Shown here piece after piece: positions 49,733 through 59,481 of a stretch of DNA of 64,000 nucleotides (its first letter is position 1; each line of letters starts with the position of its first letter). The DNA is taken from contig NZ_JACCBT010000001.1 of NCBI RefSeq assembly GCF_013409045.1, positions 3,782,001-3,846,000 of the forward strand, given 5' to 3'. Origin of the DNA: Actinomadura citrea. GTDB taxonomy: Bacteria; Actinomycetota; Actinomycetes; Streptosporangiales; Streptosporangiaceae. The translations under genes were made by a program, and so were the position numbers. Under the pieces are notes generated by a model. It was not told the DNA's origin. It searched no databases and saw nothing but the letters and a program-made list of their open reading frames with translations.

Positions 49733-50416
49733 TCATCGTGCGCGATAAGCCTCCAGGCGATCGGCGAGTTCCCGAGGCCGGCTCAGCGCGACCAGGTGTC
49801 CGCCGGGCATCTCGTCCACGGTGATTCCCAGCCGTTCGCCGACCACCCGCCGCTGGAACTCCAGCGGAAAGAGGCGGTCGTCGCGCGCTTGCAGGAACAC
49901 GGTCGGAGTGCTGGGCCACTTGTGGAGCGGCCAAGGCTCCGCGAACGGGGTGGACGACTGCGGGGGCTCCTGCGCCAGCGCGACGGCCTTGACATCCTCC
50001 GGCACGTCGTGGAAGAAGCACTCCTCGACGTCGAACTCCGCGGACGGCGCCCGTCCCTCGCGGGCCGCCTGGTCGGACATCGCCTTCGCCTGGCCGGTGT
50101 TCCCCCACCAATCACCGCCCGTCTCGCCCGGCGACGGGGCCATGGCGTTGAGCAGCACCAGCAGGTCGACCGGCAGCCGCTCGCAGACGAGCGGTGCCGT
50201 GAGGCCGCCCATCGACTGCGCCACCAGGATGATGTCCGTCCGGTCGCCGATCGCCTCGACGACCGTGTCGGCGTATTTTGACAAGCCTGCAGCGTCATCA
50301 CCGGCTGGAAGCTCGACGGCCACGGCCTCGTGCCCTCGCGCCCGCAACTCCGGCACCAGACGATGCCAGTACCAGGCCTGTCCGCCCGCGCCCGGGATGA
50401 GTGTGTAGGTCGCCAT
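49733..50416 (-). CDS. Alpha/beta-hydrolase
   Basis: 227 residues, small alpha/beta-hydrolase of the EstC/salicylate-esterase-like type. TLIPGAGGQAWYWHRLVPEL at the start forms the oxyanion loop, VAQSMGGLTAPLV (about 65-77) is the nucleophile elbow with Ser, and the last third has QARDDRLFP (catalytic Asp) and MPGGHLVALSRP (catalytic His). The triad is complete. An ATG two codons upstream (50422) is an alternative; a GGAGG site lies 3 bp from it and 9 bp from the chosen start. Confidence 0.88.
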   Translation of the reverse strand: MATYTLIPGAGGQAWYWHRLVPELRARGHEAVAVELPAGDDAAGLSKYADTVVEAIGDRTDIILVAQSMGGLTAPLVCERLPVDLLVLLNAMAPSPGETGGDWWGNTGQAKAMSDQAAREGRAPSAEFDVEECFFHDVPEDVKAVALAQEPPQSSTPFAEPWPLHKWPSTPTVFLQARDDRLFPLEFQRRVVGERLGITVDEMPGGHLVALSRPRELADRLEAYRAR

Positions 50417-50545
50417 GTTCATCGTCCTCCGTAGTGCGGCGGCAGCGAGACTAGCGAGCCCCGCGGACATTCCTTCCCACGAAGTCCTGAGCTAGGAGCC
50501 GGATACGTCTGACTGCCAGGACTCGCCCCGGCGTGTCGCTCGCTT

Positions 50546-50559
50546 CGAACGTGTGTTCG
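50546..50559. promoter_or_regulatory. LexA (SOS) box
   Basis: CGAAC-GTGT-GTTCG is a perfect match to the actinobacterial LexA operator as I know it (CGAAC-N4-GTTCG). It ends 3 bp before a TAGCTT -10 box and so covers the -35/-10 spacer of the downstream small gene. Confidence 0.85.
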
Positions 50560-50562
50560 GGC

Positions 50563-50568
50563 TAGCTT
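50563..50568 (+). promoter_or_regulatory. -10 box of the LexA-controlled gene
   Basis: TAGCTT (consensus TAnnnT) ends 8 bp before the GTG start at 50577, giving a leaderless transcript. The LexA box lies immediately upstream. Confidence 0.65.
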
Positions 50569-50576
50569 GTCGTCTC

Positions 50577-50807
50577 GTGCTGATCGATGAACCGGTCTCG
50601 GCGGAGACCACGCCCACGGGCCGCCCCTCCCAGATCACCGGCCCCCGAGGTCGCTACCACGTGCGCCGAGTCCTCGAAGAATGGCAGGCCCCGGGCCAGG
50701 CGAGGTTCTACCGCCTCCAGGTGGCGACACCGGACGGCCCCGCGATCGCCGAGGTCATCGCTCCCCATAAGCCCGGTCCGTGGACCCTCCACCAAGTCTG
50801 GCCCTGA
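50577..50807 (+). CDS. Small LexA-regulated protein (DUF6504-like)
   Basis: 76 residues from the leaderless GTG. After an IDEPVSAETTPTGRPSQI leader come RYHVRRVLEEW, FYRLQVATPDGPAIAEVI and a C-terminal GPWTLHQVWP. This order of strands resembles the small DUF6504 proteins that in actinomycetes occur next to mutasome/Y-family polymerase genes. Here it stands alone, with its own SOS box and a strong terminator after it, so it is a single-gene damage-inducible unit. Family assignment is by resemblance, function unknown. Confidence 0.75.
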   Translation: MLIDEPVSAETTPTGRPSQITGPRGRYHVRRVLEEWQAPGQARFYRLQVATPDGPAIAEVIAPHKPGPWTLHQVWP

Positions 50808-51175
50808 CCCTCCCAGACCAGTACACGCCTTCCTCCCCGCAACTCGGCCGTCCCGAACGCCCCGCGCCCTCTCGCGCGGGGCGCTCGTCATCCTGGGGCT
50901 GGGTGTACGCACCTGATCGGACGTGTCAACGTCCCAGGCGCGTGGGGGTGTCGGCACGGCGCCGACACAGATTCCGGACTCCGACTTCGACCAGTCCGGT
51001 GGCGACGCCGACCCGGGCGGTGGGCCGGGCGCGAACGGCCCACTATGCCGACCAACGCCGTTTCGGCAGGCGTGGTCTGCGTGGCCTCGCGCTGCCGTGA
51101 TCAACAGATCTTGATCGGCCTTCTTGTACGGTGCGGGCCTTGGCATGGCGTGCGCAGGAGGCGAGGATCTGCGCC
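50808..51175. other. 368-bp region without a recognised gene
   Basis: Contains the terminator of the LexA-controlled gene (50858-50883), a 6-bp inverted repeat with 4-nt loop (50919-50934) and the promoter region of bioB. No clear -35/-10 pair, BirA-type palindrome or coding stretch is seen. Confidence 0.5.
50858..50883 (+). terminator. Terminator after the LexA-controlled gene
   Basis: A perfect 10-bp GC stem (50858-50867 with 50874-50883) and 6-nt loop, followed by CTCGTCATCC. Confidence 0.7.
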
Positions 51176-52327
51176 ATGGATTTGCTGGAGACTCTGGTCG
51201 GCAAGGGGTTGCGCCGTGAGCCGCTGTCCCGGGCCGAGGCGCTCGCGGTGCTGGAAACCTCCGATGACGAGCTGCTGGACGTGGTGGCCGCCGCCGGCAG
51301 GGTACGCCGGCACTGGTTCGGGCGCCGGGTCAAGCTGAACTATCTGGTCAACCTGAAGTCAGGGCTCTGTCCTGAGGACTGCTCGTACTGCTCGCAGCGG
51401 CTGGGTTCGAAGGCGGAGGTCCTGACCTACACCTGGCTGAAGCCCGGCGAGGCGGCCGCGGCGGCCGGAGCGGGCGTGGCCGGTGGCGCCAAACGCGTGT
51501 GCCTGGTGGCCAGCGGGCGCGGCCCGACCGACCGGGACGTGGAGCGGGTCGCCGACATCATCGCGGCGATCAAGGAACGCGACGAGGATGTCGAGATCTG
51601 CGCCTGCCTCGGACTGCTGTCGGGCACGCAGGCGGGGCGGCTGCAGGGGGCCGGCGTCCACGCCTACAGCCACAACCTGAACACCGCCGAAGCCGCGTAT
51701 GCGGACATCTGCACCACGCACGAGTTCGGCGACCGGGTCGACACCGTGCGGCAGACCAAGGCGGCGGGCCTGTCGGCCTGCTCCGGGCTGATCGCCGGTA
51801 TGGGGGAGAGCGACGCGGACCTCGTGGACGTGGTGTTCGCGCTGCGTGATCTGGACGTGGACTCGGTCCCGGTGAACTTCCTGATCCCGTTCGAGGGGAC
51901 GCCGATGGCCGGGAAGTGGGCCCTCACCCCGCAGCGCTGCCTGCGGATACTGGCGATGGTGCGTTTCGTCTGCCCGGACGTGGAGGTGCGTCTCGCCGGC
52001 GGGCGGGAGATCCATCTGCGGACGCTCCAGCCCCTCGCGCTGCACGTGGTCAACTCGATCTTCCTGGGCGACTACCTGACCAGCGAGGGGCAGGCGGGCA
52101 GAGCAGACCTCGACATGATCGCCGACGCGGGCTTCGAGGTCGAGGGCACGGCCACCACCACGCTGCCCGAACACCGAAGGCGATCGAAGCCCCCCGCGTC
52201 CAATGACGAACCCGAACGAGAGCGCACCGGCGACGCCCGCCCTCCGCAAGCCTCCCGGCCGGCCCGAGCCGACCTGGTGACGGTACGCCGCCGCGGTGCC
52301 GGCACCGACCTGCCCCCCAACGCCTGA
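51176..52327 (+). CDS. bioB: Biotin synthase
   Basis: 383 residues, radical-SAM enzyme inserting sulphur into dethiobiotin. CPEDCSYCSQR (about 61-71) carries the three cysteines for the [4Fe-4S] cluster. The segments HNLNTAE, CSGLIAGMGES and NFLIPFEGTP (near 238) and AGGREIHLR follow the BioB pattern. The C-terminal 50-60 residues (DEPERERTGDARPP-like, charged and proline-rich) exceed the usual length. No bioA, bioD, bioF or birA is adjacent, so it is an isolated copy. The ATG at 51176 has a weak GAGG site. Confidence 0.93.
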   Translation: MDLLETLVGKGLRREPLSRAEALAVLETSDDELLDVVAAAGRVRRHWFGRRVKLNYLVNLKSGLCPEDCSYCSQRLGSKAEVLTYTWLKPGEAAAAAGAGVAGGAKRVCLVASGRGPTDRDVERVADIIAAIKERDEDVEICACLGLLSGTQAGRLQGAGVHAYSHNLNTAEAAYADICTTHEFGDRVDTVRQTKAAGLSACSGLIAGMGESDADLVDVVFALRDLDVDSVPVNFLIPFEGTPMAGKWALTPQRCLRILAMVRFVCPDVEVRLAGGREIHLRTLQPLALHVVNSIFLGDYLTSEGQAGRADLDMIADAGFEVEGTATTTLPEHRRRSKPPASNDEPERERTGDARPPQASRPARADLVTVRRRGAGTDLPPNA

Positions 52328-52600
52328 CCCGCGCAACCCGTTCCCAGCGATGCCCTGAAAGCCGACCCCCACCGACCCAAGGCCAGGACACCCCAAAGCG
52401 TGGCGCTTCTGCGGGCTGTGTGTCCCGGGGGGTGTGACGCTTGCAGGGAGTTGGGGCGTCTTCAGGGGCTGGGTGCATCGCCGTCCGCTGCGCTCCGGGG
52501 GCGGGTGCGTGCGGTCTTGGTCGAGGCGGGCGTAGCAGGGTGCCGTGGGTGAGTCTGAGGGCGGTCGGCTGTGCATTGACCGGTCCTGTAGCTCAGAGGG

Positions 52601-53251
52601 TCAGTGGGGGAGGCGGAGGACGAGGCGCTTGGAGAAGGCTCCTCGTTCCGCCGCCTTGGCAGCGCGTTGCTCTTCCAACTGCTCGGGTGTGAGGCCGTGG
52701 AGGGCGGCGAAGGCGTGAAGCACCTCCAGGAGGTCGGCGAGCTCCGCAGGATCGTTGGTCGCGAGGTACTCGCCGGCCTCCTCGTAGAGCTTGTTGCGCA
52801 GCAAGGCGGCCTGTTCCTCCCGGGTCGCGGCCCGGGTTTCCGGGGATCCGCCCGCATCCCGGATGATCTCGGGGATCCGATCGCGGACGAGCTTCTCGGG
52901 TCGGCGCCCGTCCCTGGTCTGGTGCACGGTCGCGCCGTGCCGCCGGTCCAGGGACTGGACCCACTTGAGAGCGACCGCCGCCGTCTGGACCAGTTCGTTA
53001 CGGAGGCTTCGCGGGTCGGATTCGGCCAGTGACTCGTAGAACTCCTCGGTGAGAATGTGCCGCCACGTCAGCTCGCCACGCGCCCATGCCGCGGCGCATT
53101 CCTGTTTCGCCTCCTCCGCACGCGCGGTGAAACCCGGGCCGGTGCCGTCAGGGAACTCCTGGACGCCCCACATACGGTCTTGGGCCTCACGTTCTGCGGC
53201 CACATCCGCCAGCGCCCTCGCGAGTGATCCCGGTGCGTGCTCGTTCTCCAT
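52601..53251 (-). CDS. Double all-alpha NTP-pyrophosphohydrolase-like protein
   Basis: 216 residues, apparently two all-helical MazG-like domains. The N-terminal one (about 10-105) has AAEREAQDRMWG, LTEEFYESLAE and NELVQTAAVALKWV. The C-terminal one (about 118-205) has KLVRDRIPEIIRDAG, LRNKLYEEAGEYL (EExxE) and ELADLLEVLHAFAAL, which match the phosphoribosyl-ATP-pyrophosphohydrolase-like family (COG4997-like). The metal-binding acids are present in both halves. It would hydrolyse (d)NTPs to monophosphates, perhaps modified ones. It is 11 bp behind the Cys-family gene at 53263. Confidence 0.75.
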   Translation of the reverse strand: MENEHAPGSLARALADVAAEREAQDRMWGVQEFPDGTGPGFTARAEEAKQECAAAWARGELTWRHILTEEFYESLAESDPRSLRNELVQTAAVALKWVQSLDRRHGATVHQTRDGRRPEKLVRDRIPEIIRDAGGSPETRAATREEQAALLRNKLYEEAGEYLATNDPAELADLLEVLHAFAALHGLTPEQLEEQRAAKAAERGAFSKRLVLRLPH

Positions 53252-53262
53252 GCCCGATGACG

Positions 53263-54177
53263 TTAGCCACTCGGACGGCCCGCCATGGCGTGGTCCGGTT
53301 CGCAGCTGAGCAGTTCATGCAGGATGGGCGGGAGTTCGTCCCACAGCCATTCGTTCAGCGTGCCCGGAAAGTCCGCGGGCGGCCGTACGGCCAGGCGATG
53401 GGGCGTCACCTCGGAGAGGGAAACGGCGAGGGGGCCGTCGTCCCACATGGGATCGCGGTTGCCCCAGAAGGCGGAGAAGTCGGCGCTCGTCAGCAGCAAC
53501 TCCGCGGGCAGGGCATGCTCTCCCGGATGCCTGCCGAGTGGCAGCAGCCGTTGGGCGGCGGTGCGCAGGACGTTGAGCGCGGCCAGGTCGTGCGGGCAGG
53601 CGACGTTGGTGATCTGCAGTTCGGGCAGGCCGAACCGGCACAGCCCCCGGGTGGTGAGGTAGACGCAGGCGCAGCCGTCGATGTCGTCCTCGTCGGCTGC
53701 GCAGCGGCCGGAGTTCCTGTAGGGCGGCAGGCTGGCGCCGAGCCAGTCGTCGGCTAGGGCGAACTCGTCGAATCTTCCGAAGGGCACGACGGGTAGGACC
53801 TGGCTCGACACGGGGTCCACGAGCACGCCGCAGACCGATTCGGCGATCGCCTTCGCCGCGGCGCGGGCGAGGTGAGGCCCCAACGGCAGATCACCGGCGG
53901 GCAGGACCGAGGTGACGCCGATGTGCTGCGTCGCCTGGCGGAGCCTCTCGGTGTCGTCGGCGTCCGGCCCGGTGACGCCGGAGAGGTCCCACGGTGAGTT
54001 CACGGCGGGGTGGCAGGCGAGTGCGAGTCGGGGAGAACCGAGCCGTTCCGACATCGCCGCCGCGAAGGAGCCGGAGAACCTTCGCAGGATCGCCGCCGAC
54101 AGGTCGCCGGGGTTCCTGTCGGTCGCGACGACGAAATCGGCGGTCGTCTCTTCGGGGACCGTGATGGTGACGCGCAT
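53263..54177 (-). CDS. Unrecognised family with RC/CACxxL/ACPHDL motifs (paralogue 1)
   Basis: 304 residues, soluble. Its middle (about 165-240) has DDWLGASLPPYRNSGRC, GCACVYLTTRGLCRFGLP, ELQITNVACPHDLAALNVLR and AAQRLL, with five Cys/His positions that could bind metal. A C-terminal block reads FPGTLNEWLWDELPP. The same order recurs in the gene at 62987-63946, 9-10 kb away, so this is a paralogous pair. I cannot assign the family. The ATG at 54177 is the first good start. Confidence 0.75.
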   Translation of the reverse strand: MRVTITVPEETTADFVVATDRNPGDLSAAILRRFSGSFAAAMSERLGSPRLALACHPAVNSPWDLSGVTGPDADDTERLRQATQHIGVTSVLPAGDLPLGPHLARAAAKAIAESVCGVLVDPVSSQVLPVVPFGRFDEFALADDWLGASLPPYRNSGRCAADEDDIDGCACVYLTTRGLCRFGLPELQITNVACPHDLAALNVLRTAAQRLLPLGRHPGEHALPAELLLTSADFSAFWGNRDPMWDDGPLAVSLSEVTPHRLAVRPPADFPGTLNEWLWDELPPILHELLSCEPDHAMAGRPSG

Positions 54178-54329
54178 TGCAGCCTCCTCGTGGCCGGTGG
54201 ACCGGCGTGCGAGGTCCAGCATCGAGGAGGCCGCCAGGCGAGCCGAGGAGAACGAGATCCTGTGGATAACCGCCGCCTGCGTCGCGGAACGGCCGGGGCC
54301 GGCGGCAGGCGGCAGCCTTCCGGTGGAGG

Positions 54330-55553
54330 TCAGAACGCGCAGGTCAGGGACTTGATCCCGTTGATGAAGCTCGTTCGCTGGCGGACGGGCGGCGCGGTGG
54401 CGTGCATGGTCGGCAGCCGCGTGTACAGCTCGCGAAGCAGCACCGTGATCTCGCGGCGGGCGAGGTGGGCGCCGAGGCAGAAGTGCGGTCCGGGGGCCCC
54501 GAAACCGAAGTGGGGGTTGGGCGAGCGCATGACGTCGAACGCGAGCGGGTCGTCGAAGACGTTCTCGTCCCTGTTCGCCGAGGTGTAGTAGAGGATCACC
54601 CGGTCGCCGGCGCGGTAGACGTGGCCGCCCAGCTCGTGGTCGCGGGTCAGCGTGCGGCGCATCCACGTCACCGGGGTGGAGTAGCGGACGATCTCCTCGA
54701 CGGCGGCCGGAAGCCGGACGTCCAGGTCCGCCAGCAGGACGTCTCGCTGCTCAGGGTTGTCGGTGAGCAGGCACAGGGCGTGCGACAGCGCGTTGCGCGT
54801 CGTCTCGTTGCCCGCCACCACCAGCAGTGAGAAGAAACGGCCCAGATCGAGGTCGTCGAGGGCCTCCCCGTCGACGTTCGCGTGCGTCAGCGCGGTGACG
54901 AGGTCGTCTGCGGGGTTCTCGCGGCGCAGCCGACCGAGATCGGCCATGAGCGCGTGCAGGAGAGAGAACTTCTCGGTGAGGACCGTCGTCCTGTCATCTC
55001 CGTCAGGGCCGACGTAGTCGGGGTCGCCGATGGCGATGATGACGTTCGTGGCATCGATGACGTCGTCGTACGCGGACTCGGGGATGCCCATCATCGAGCA
55101 GATGATCTGCAGGGGCATCGGCATGGCGACGTGCTCGACGAAGTCGCACGGGCCGCGCTCGGCCAGCTCGTCCACGATGTGGCGGGCCAGGACGGCGACG
55201 TCCCCCGTGACCCGCTGGACGAGGCGCGGGGTGAACGAGCGGGAGACGATCCGGCGGAGCCGCGCGTGCCGGGGATCGTCGATGCTGATCATGGAGCCGC
55301 TGTAGGGGGCGACCTGCGGGGGCGGGTCGACCAGGCTGACCGCGGTGGGCTGCGAGCTGAACACCTGGGGGTTCCGGCTGGCCTCGGCGACCTCCTCGTA
55401 GCGGGTGATCGCGTAGAACCCCGGTTCGTCCGGTACAGGGCAGAAGGCCGGCCCTTCCGCAGCCCTCAGGGAGGCGAACACTTCATCGCGTTCGTCCTGC
55501 GGTTTCGACCAGAAGTCCAGGCTGACGAGGCCGCTCTCGGCGATGGAGGGCAT
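54330..55553 (-). CDS. Cytochrome P450
   Basis: 407 residues, soluble bacterial class I P450. It has the I-helix motif VVAGNETTRNALSH (about 240), K-helix EEIVR, and heme-binding FGFGAPGPHFCLGAHLARRE with the axial Cys. IDDPRHARLRRIVSRSFTPR (about 92-111) and the C-terminal FINGIKSLTCAF resemble the CYP125/CYP142-like steroid hydroxylases of actinomycetes. With the steroid-ring cluster at 15-20 kb such a role is possible, though not adjacent. Ferredoxin and reductase must come from elsewhere. Confidence 0.9.
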   Translation of the reverse strand: MPSIAESGLVSLDFWSKPQDERDEVFASLRAAEGPAFCPVPDEPGFYAITRYEEVAEASRNPQVFSSQPTAVSLVDPPPQVAPYSGSMISIDDPRHARLRRIVSRSFTPRLVQRVTGDVAVLARHIVDELAERGPCDFVEHVAMPMPLQIICSMMGIPESAYDDVIDATNVIIAIGDPDYVGPDGDDRTTVLTEKFSLLHALMADLGRLRRENPADDLVTALTHANVDGEALDDLDLGRFFSLLVVAGNETTRNALSHALCLLTDNPEQRDVLLADLDVRLPAAVEEIVRYSTPVTWMRRTLTRDHELGGHVYRAGDRVILYYTSANRDENVFDDPLAFDVMRSPNPHFGFGAPGPHFCLGAHLARREITVLLRELYTRLPTMHATAPPVRQRTSFINGIKSLTCAF

Positions 55554-55626
55554 GTGTGGGAGCGCCTTCCGCTGGGGGAGCCGTCACCCACAGGCTAACC
55601 CGGCGGTGCCACAAAAGATGATCATG

Positions 55627-55654
55627 GGCGGGCGGGGTGAGTTCCCCGCCCGCC
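55627..55654 (-). terminator. Terminator of the citrate synthase gene
   Basis: An 11-bp perfect GC stem (55627-55637 with 55644-55654), 6-nt loop. On the minus strand it is followed by CATGATCATCTTTTG, giving a short U-run. It lies 45-72 nt after the citrate synthase stop. Confidence 0.75.
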
Positions 55655-55698
55655 GCTCGAACGTCCGCCGTCCCGGGGTCGCGCCCGGAAAACCGCCG

Positions 55699-56982
<1,284 letters not shown>

Positions 56983-57445
56983 ACTCGCTCACTCCCAACT
57001 GCGTCCACACCTGCGTAGACGTTCCGGTTTCATCGTATCCACGTGATCACAGGGGCTTGATCCGGGCCGTCTCCGTTGACGGCGGACCTCCGGCCGCGCG
57101 GGCGCGAGCCGCTCACGCCTCGTCATGCCCGCTCCACCGGTGCTCGAGGACGCGGCGCCCCCGACCCTTTCGTCCGTCCATCGGAACGGGACGAGTCGGT
57201 CAGGAACGCCTGGTCCGGCTGGCCTGGGCAGAAAGCAGGACGGTCAGCAGCGATCGACCAGATTTCGCCCTCCTCGCCGGTCGTTCACCGGCCGGTCGGC
57301 CGGCGAGGCGTTCTCATGATCTCGTGCAATGGGAGAGGATGCGACGGAGGCGGCTCGGCGCCGTGCCGGTGAAGCCGGTGAAAGTGAGAAGAATCTCAGC
57401 CCCCCTGCTGTCATGGCCGACCGGTCATACGGCCCTGTGCACGCC
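56983..57445. other. 463-bp region without a recognised gene
   Basis: Lies between the citrate synthase start and the kinase stop, both minus-strand. Near 57040 it holds the likely citrate synthase promoter (TACGAT, and an 8-bp GTGATCAC palindrome). The remainder has only short frames in shadow of nothing obvious and shows no tRNA or repeat. Confidence 0.5.
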
Positions 57446-58384
57446 TTACTCCTTCGGCACACGCAAGGTCGGCTGCTCCGCCGTCAACTCGACCAGTGTC
57501 CGTTCCTGGACGTCGATCAACTGCTCGACGTCCAGGGGCGGCCACTCCTCGCCGTAGTGCGCGTCCAGCAGCGTGCTCAGGGCGACGAGGATCTGCTCGG
57601 GGGTCGGACGCTCCCCCGGGTCCTTCGTGAGGCAGCGCGTGACGAGCCCCAGCATGGGAGCCGGCAGGAGGGTGAGGTCGGGTTCGCCGTAGACGATCCG
57701 TCCGCGAACCTTGTGCCCGCCACCGAACGGCGCCGCACCGGTCGCCGCGAAGACGAGCGTCGAGCCGAGGGAGAACACGTCGCTCTCCGGATGGACGGGA
57801 TCGCCGAGGGCCTGTTCAGGCGACATGTACGCGGGCGTCCCCAGAATCTCCGTACGCGAGAGCGGTAGCGCGTCCAGGAGCCGGGCGATGCCGAAGTCGA
57901 TGACCCGCGGCCCGTCCGAGGCGAGCAGGACGTTGGACGGCTTCAGGTCGCGGTGGACGATCCCCGCCCCATGGATGGCGATCAGCGCCTCCGCCAAACC
58001 GGCTCCCAGCCGGCAGGCCGTCTGCTCCTGGAGCGGCCCTCGCTCCCGGACCACCTCGGAGAGACTCACCCCGCGGATGTACTGCGTCGCCAGCCACGGC
58101 TGCGCCGCGTCCGGATCGGCGTCGACGACGGGCGCCGTGTAGAAGCCGCTCACCGAGCGCGCCGAGGTGACCTCGCGGCGGAACCGTTCCCTCCACCTGG
58201 GATCGTCCAGCAGTTCCGGCCGGATGACCTTCACGGCGACCAGCCGCCTGCTGGGTGACGCCCCGAGGAACACCTCGCCCATGCCACCGGAACCGAGCCG
58301 GGCGACCACGCGGTACGGGCCGATCATCTGGGGAGGTTCGGGCTGCAGGGACACGGCTATCCGATCATGGTGGGGCGTGCTCAA
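57446..58384 (-). CDS. Soluble Ser/Thr protein kinase
   Basis: 312 residues, kinase domain only. The Gly loop GSGGMGEVFLG, VAVKVI Lys, HRDLKPSNVLL catalytic loop, DFGIARLLD and the activation-segment SPEQALGD are all intact. It ends with RPTPEQILVALS and a short tail, and has no membrane helix, unlike the kinase at 20576. The frame is open from TTG 58384; GTG 58354 and ATG 58327 are possible shorter starts, each ahead of the Gly loop. Substrate and trigger unknown; it stands 34 bp after the aldo-keto reductase stop in the same direction. Confidence 0.9.
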   Translation of the reverse strand: MSTPHHDRIAVSLQPEPPQMIGPYRVVARLGSGGMGEVFLGASPSRRLVAVKVIRPELLDDPRWRERFRREVTSARSVSGFYTAPVVDADPDAAQPWLATQYIRGVSLSEVVRERGPLQEQTACRLGAGLAEALIAIHGAGIVHRDLKPSNVLLASDGPRVIDFGIARLLDALPLSRTEILGTPAYMSPEQALGDPVHPESDVFSLGSTLVFAATGAAPFGGGHKVRGRIVYGEPDLTLLPAPMLGLVTRCLTKDPGERPTPEQILVALSTLLDAHYGEEWPPLDVEQLIDVQERTLVELTAEQPTLRVPKE

Positions 58385-58417
58385 ATCGTGCCACGGGACG
58401 TGGGTTCGTCCGACCGC

Positions 58418-59356
58418 TCACGTCCAGGAGAGCGCGCTCCGTTCGGCCCAGTAGCGTTCCGCTGGGACGGCCGGCCTCGCCAGATCCTCCAGGTCGCCCT
58501 CATCCAGGAGCACATCCGTCGCCGCGAGGTTGGTCTGCAACTGGGCCGTGCTCACCGCGCCGATGAGGACGGTGCCGGCCCAAGGGTTGCTGAGTGCCGC
58601 CGCCAGAGCCACAGCGTCGGGCCCCACGTCATGCTTGGATGCGAGGTTCTCCACCTCCATGGGTGGCCGCACGGCAAGCCTGCCGTTCGCCAGCACTTCC
58701 TTGAGCAGCACATGCAGACCGGCGTCATCGGCCTCGCGCAGCGCTTCCCCGGCAGAGGGCTCCAGGATGTTCCACGTCGATTGGACCGTGCTGAACAGCC
58801 TCTGACCGGCCACCTCCAATCCCATGGCCCGCCTGATCGTGTCTGCCTGCCGTGGACCGGATGTCGAGAACCCCACGCGAACACCCTCAGCGGTCAGCTG
58901 GGCCAGAGCCTCCTGTAGGGGAACATCCCGGAACAGCGGACTCTCCTCCGTGAGCGAATGCACCTGATACACGGCCAGGTGCCCGCCCAGCAGGCTTCGC
59001 GTCTCTTCGTACTGGGTCCGAAACCGGCCAAGACTGTGCTCCTTGACCTCGTGCACCTCCGCGTCGGCCCTCCACTCGCCGACGTAGGCGTAGCCCCACT
59101 TGCTCGACACGCGGATCCCTTCGGGGGCGCGGGCCGCCAGCCAGCCGCCAAGGAACTCTTCTGCTCTGCCGTAGGAGCGCGCAGCGTCCACCCATCGAAC
59201 GCCTGCCGCGTAGGCGGCGTCGAGGACGCTCCAGGTCGCCTCGCGCATCGCCTCCACGCTCCGCCCCGCCGGCAGTTCTCCGGCGCTTCCCACATTGATG
59301 TAGGCCGGCCGCCCCAGCGCGGCAAGACCGACTCCGAGCCGACGTATCGCATCCAT
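58418..59356 (-). CDS. Aldo/keto reductase
   Basis: 312 residues. Catalytic Asp-Tyr pair in WVDAARSYGRAEEFLGGWLA (about 60-79), Lys in SSKWGYAYVG, His in VYQVHSLTEES, and the C-terminal cofactor motif VLIGAVSTAQLQTNL (near 270). The loop is rather like that of the D-threo-aldose 1-dehydrogenase/fucose dehydrogenase group. It probably shares a transcript with the downstream soluble kinase. The ATG at 59356 is the last good start before the family homology. Confidence 0.87.
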   Translation of the reverse strand: MDAIRRLGVGLAALGRPAYINVGSAGELPAGRSVEAMREATWSVLDAAYAAGVRWVDAARSYGRAEEFLGGWLAARAPEGIRVSSKWGYAYVGEWRADAEVHEVKEHSLGRFRTQYEETRSLLGGHLAVYQVHSLTEESPLFRDVPLQEALAQLTAEGVRVGFSTSGPRQADTIRRAMGLEVAGQRLFSTVQSTWNILEPSAGEALREADDAGLHVLLKEVLANGRLAVRPPMEVENLASKHDVGPDAVALAAALSNPWAGTVLIGAVSTAQLQTNLAATDVLLDEGDLEDLARPAVPAERYWAERSALSWT

Positions 59357-59481
59357 GCCTTCAGCCTTCCATGCAGACGCCCGGCCGCCTTTATCCACAG
59401 AACCGCGTTCTAGCAGTTGGGGTGGCATCCATCCATGAGGCTGGGTCACGTCCAAGTCAACGCGACAAGAAAGGCCCGGCC

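Noticed and set aside
50923..51114. Small plus-strand frame (63 codons) before bioB
   Set aside because: No ribosome-binding site and low-complexity Gly/Pro/Ala composition; it begins inside a small inverted repeat.
52582..52602. Sequence resembling the 5' part and D-arm of a tRNA (GGTCCTGTAGCTCAGAGG)
   Set aside because: No anticodon or T-arm follows; the next bases are the 3' end of the minus-strand pyrophosphohydrolase gene.
57030..57050. GTGATCAC palindrome as a CRP/cAMP site before citrate synthase
   Set aside because: Eight-base palindromes are common and the bases around it do not fit the actinobacterial CRP spacing that I know.
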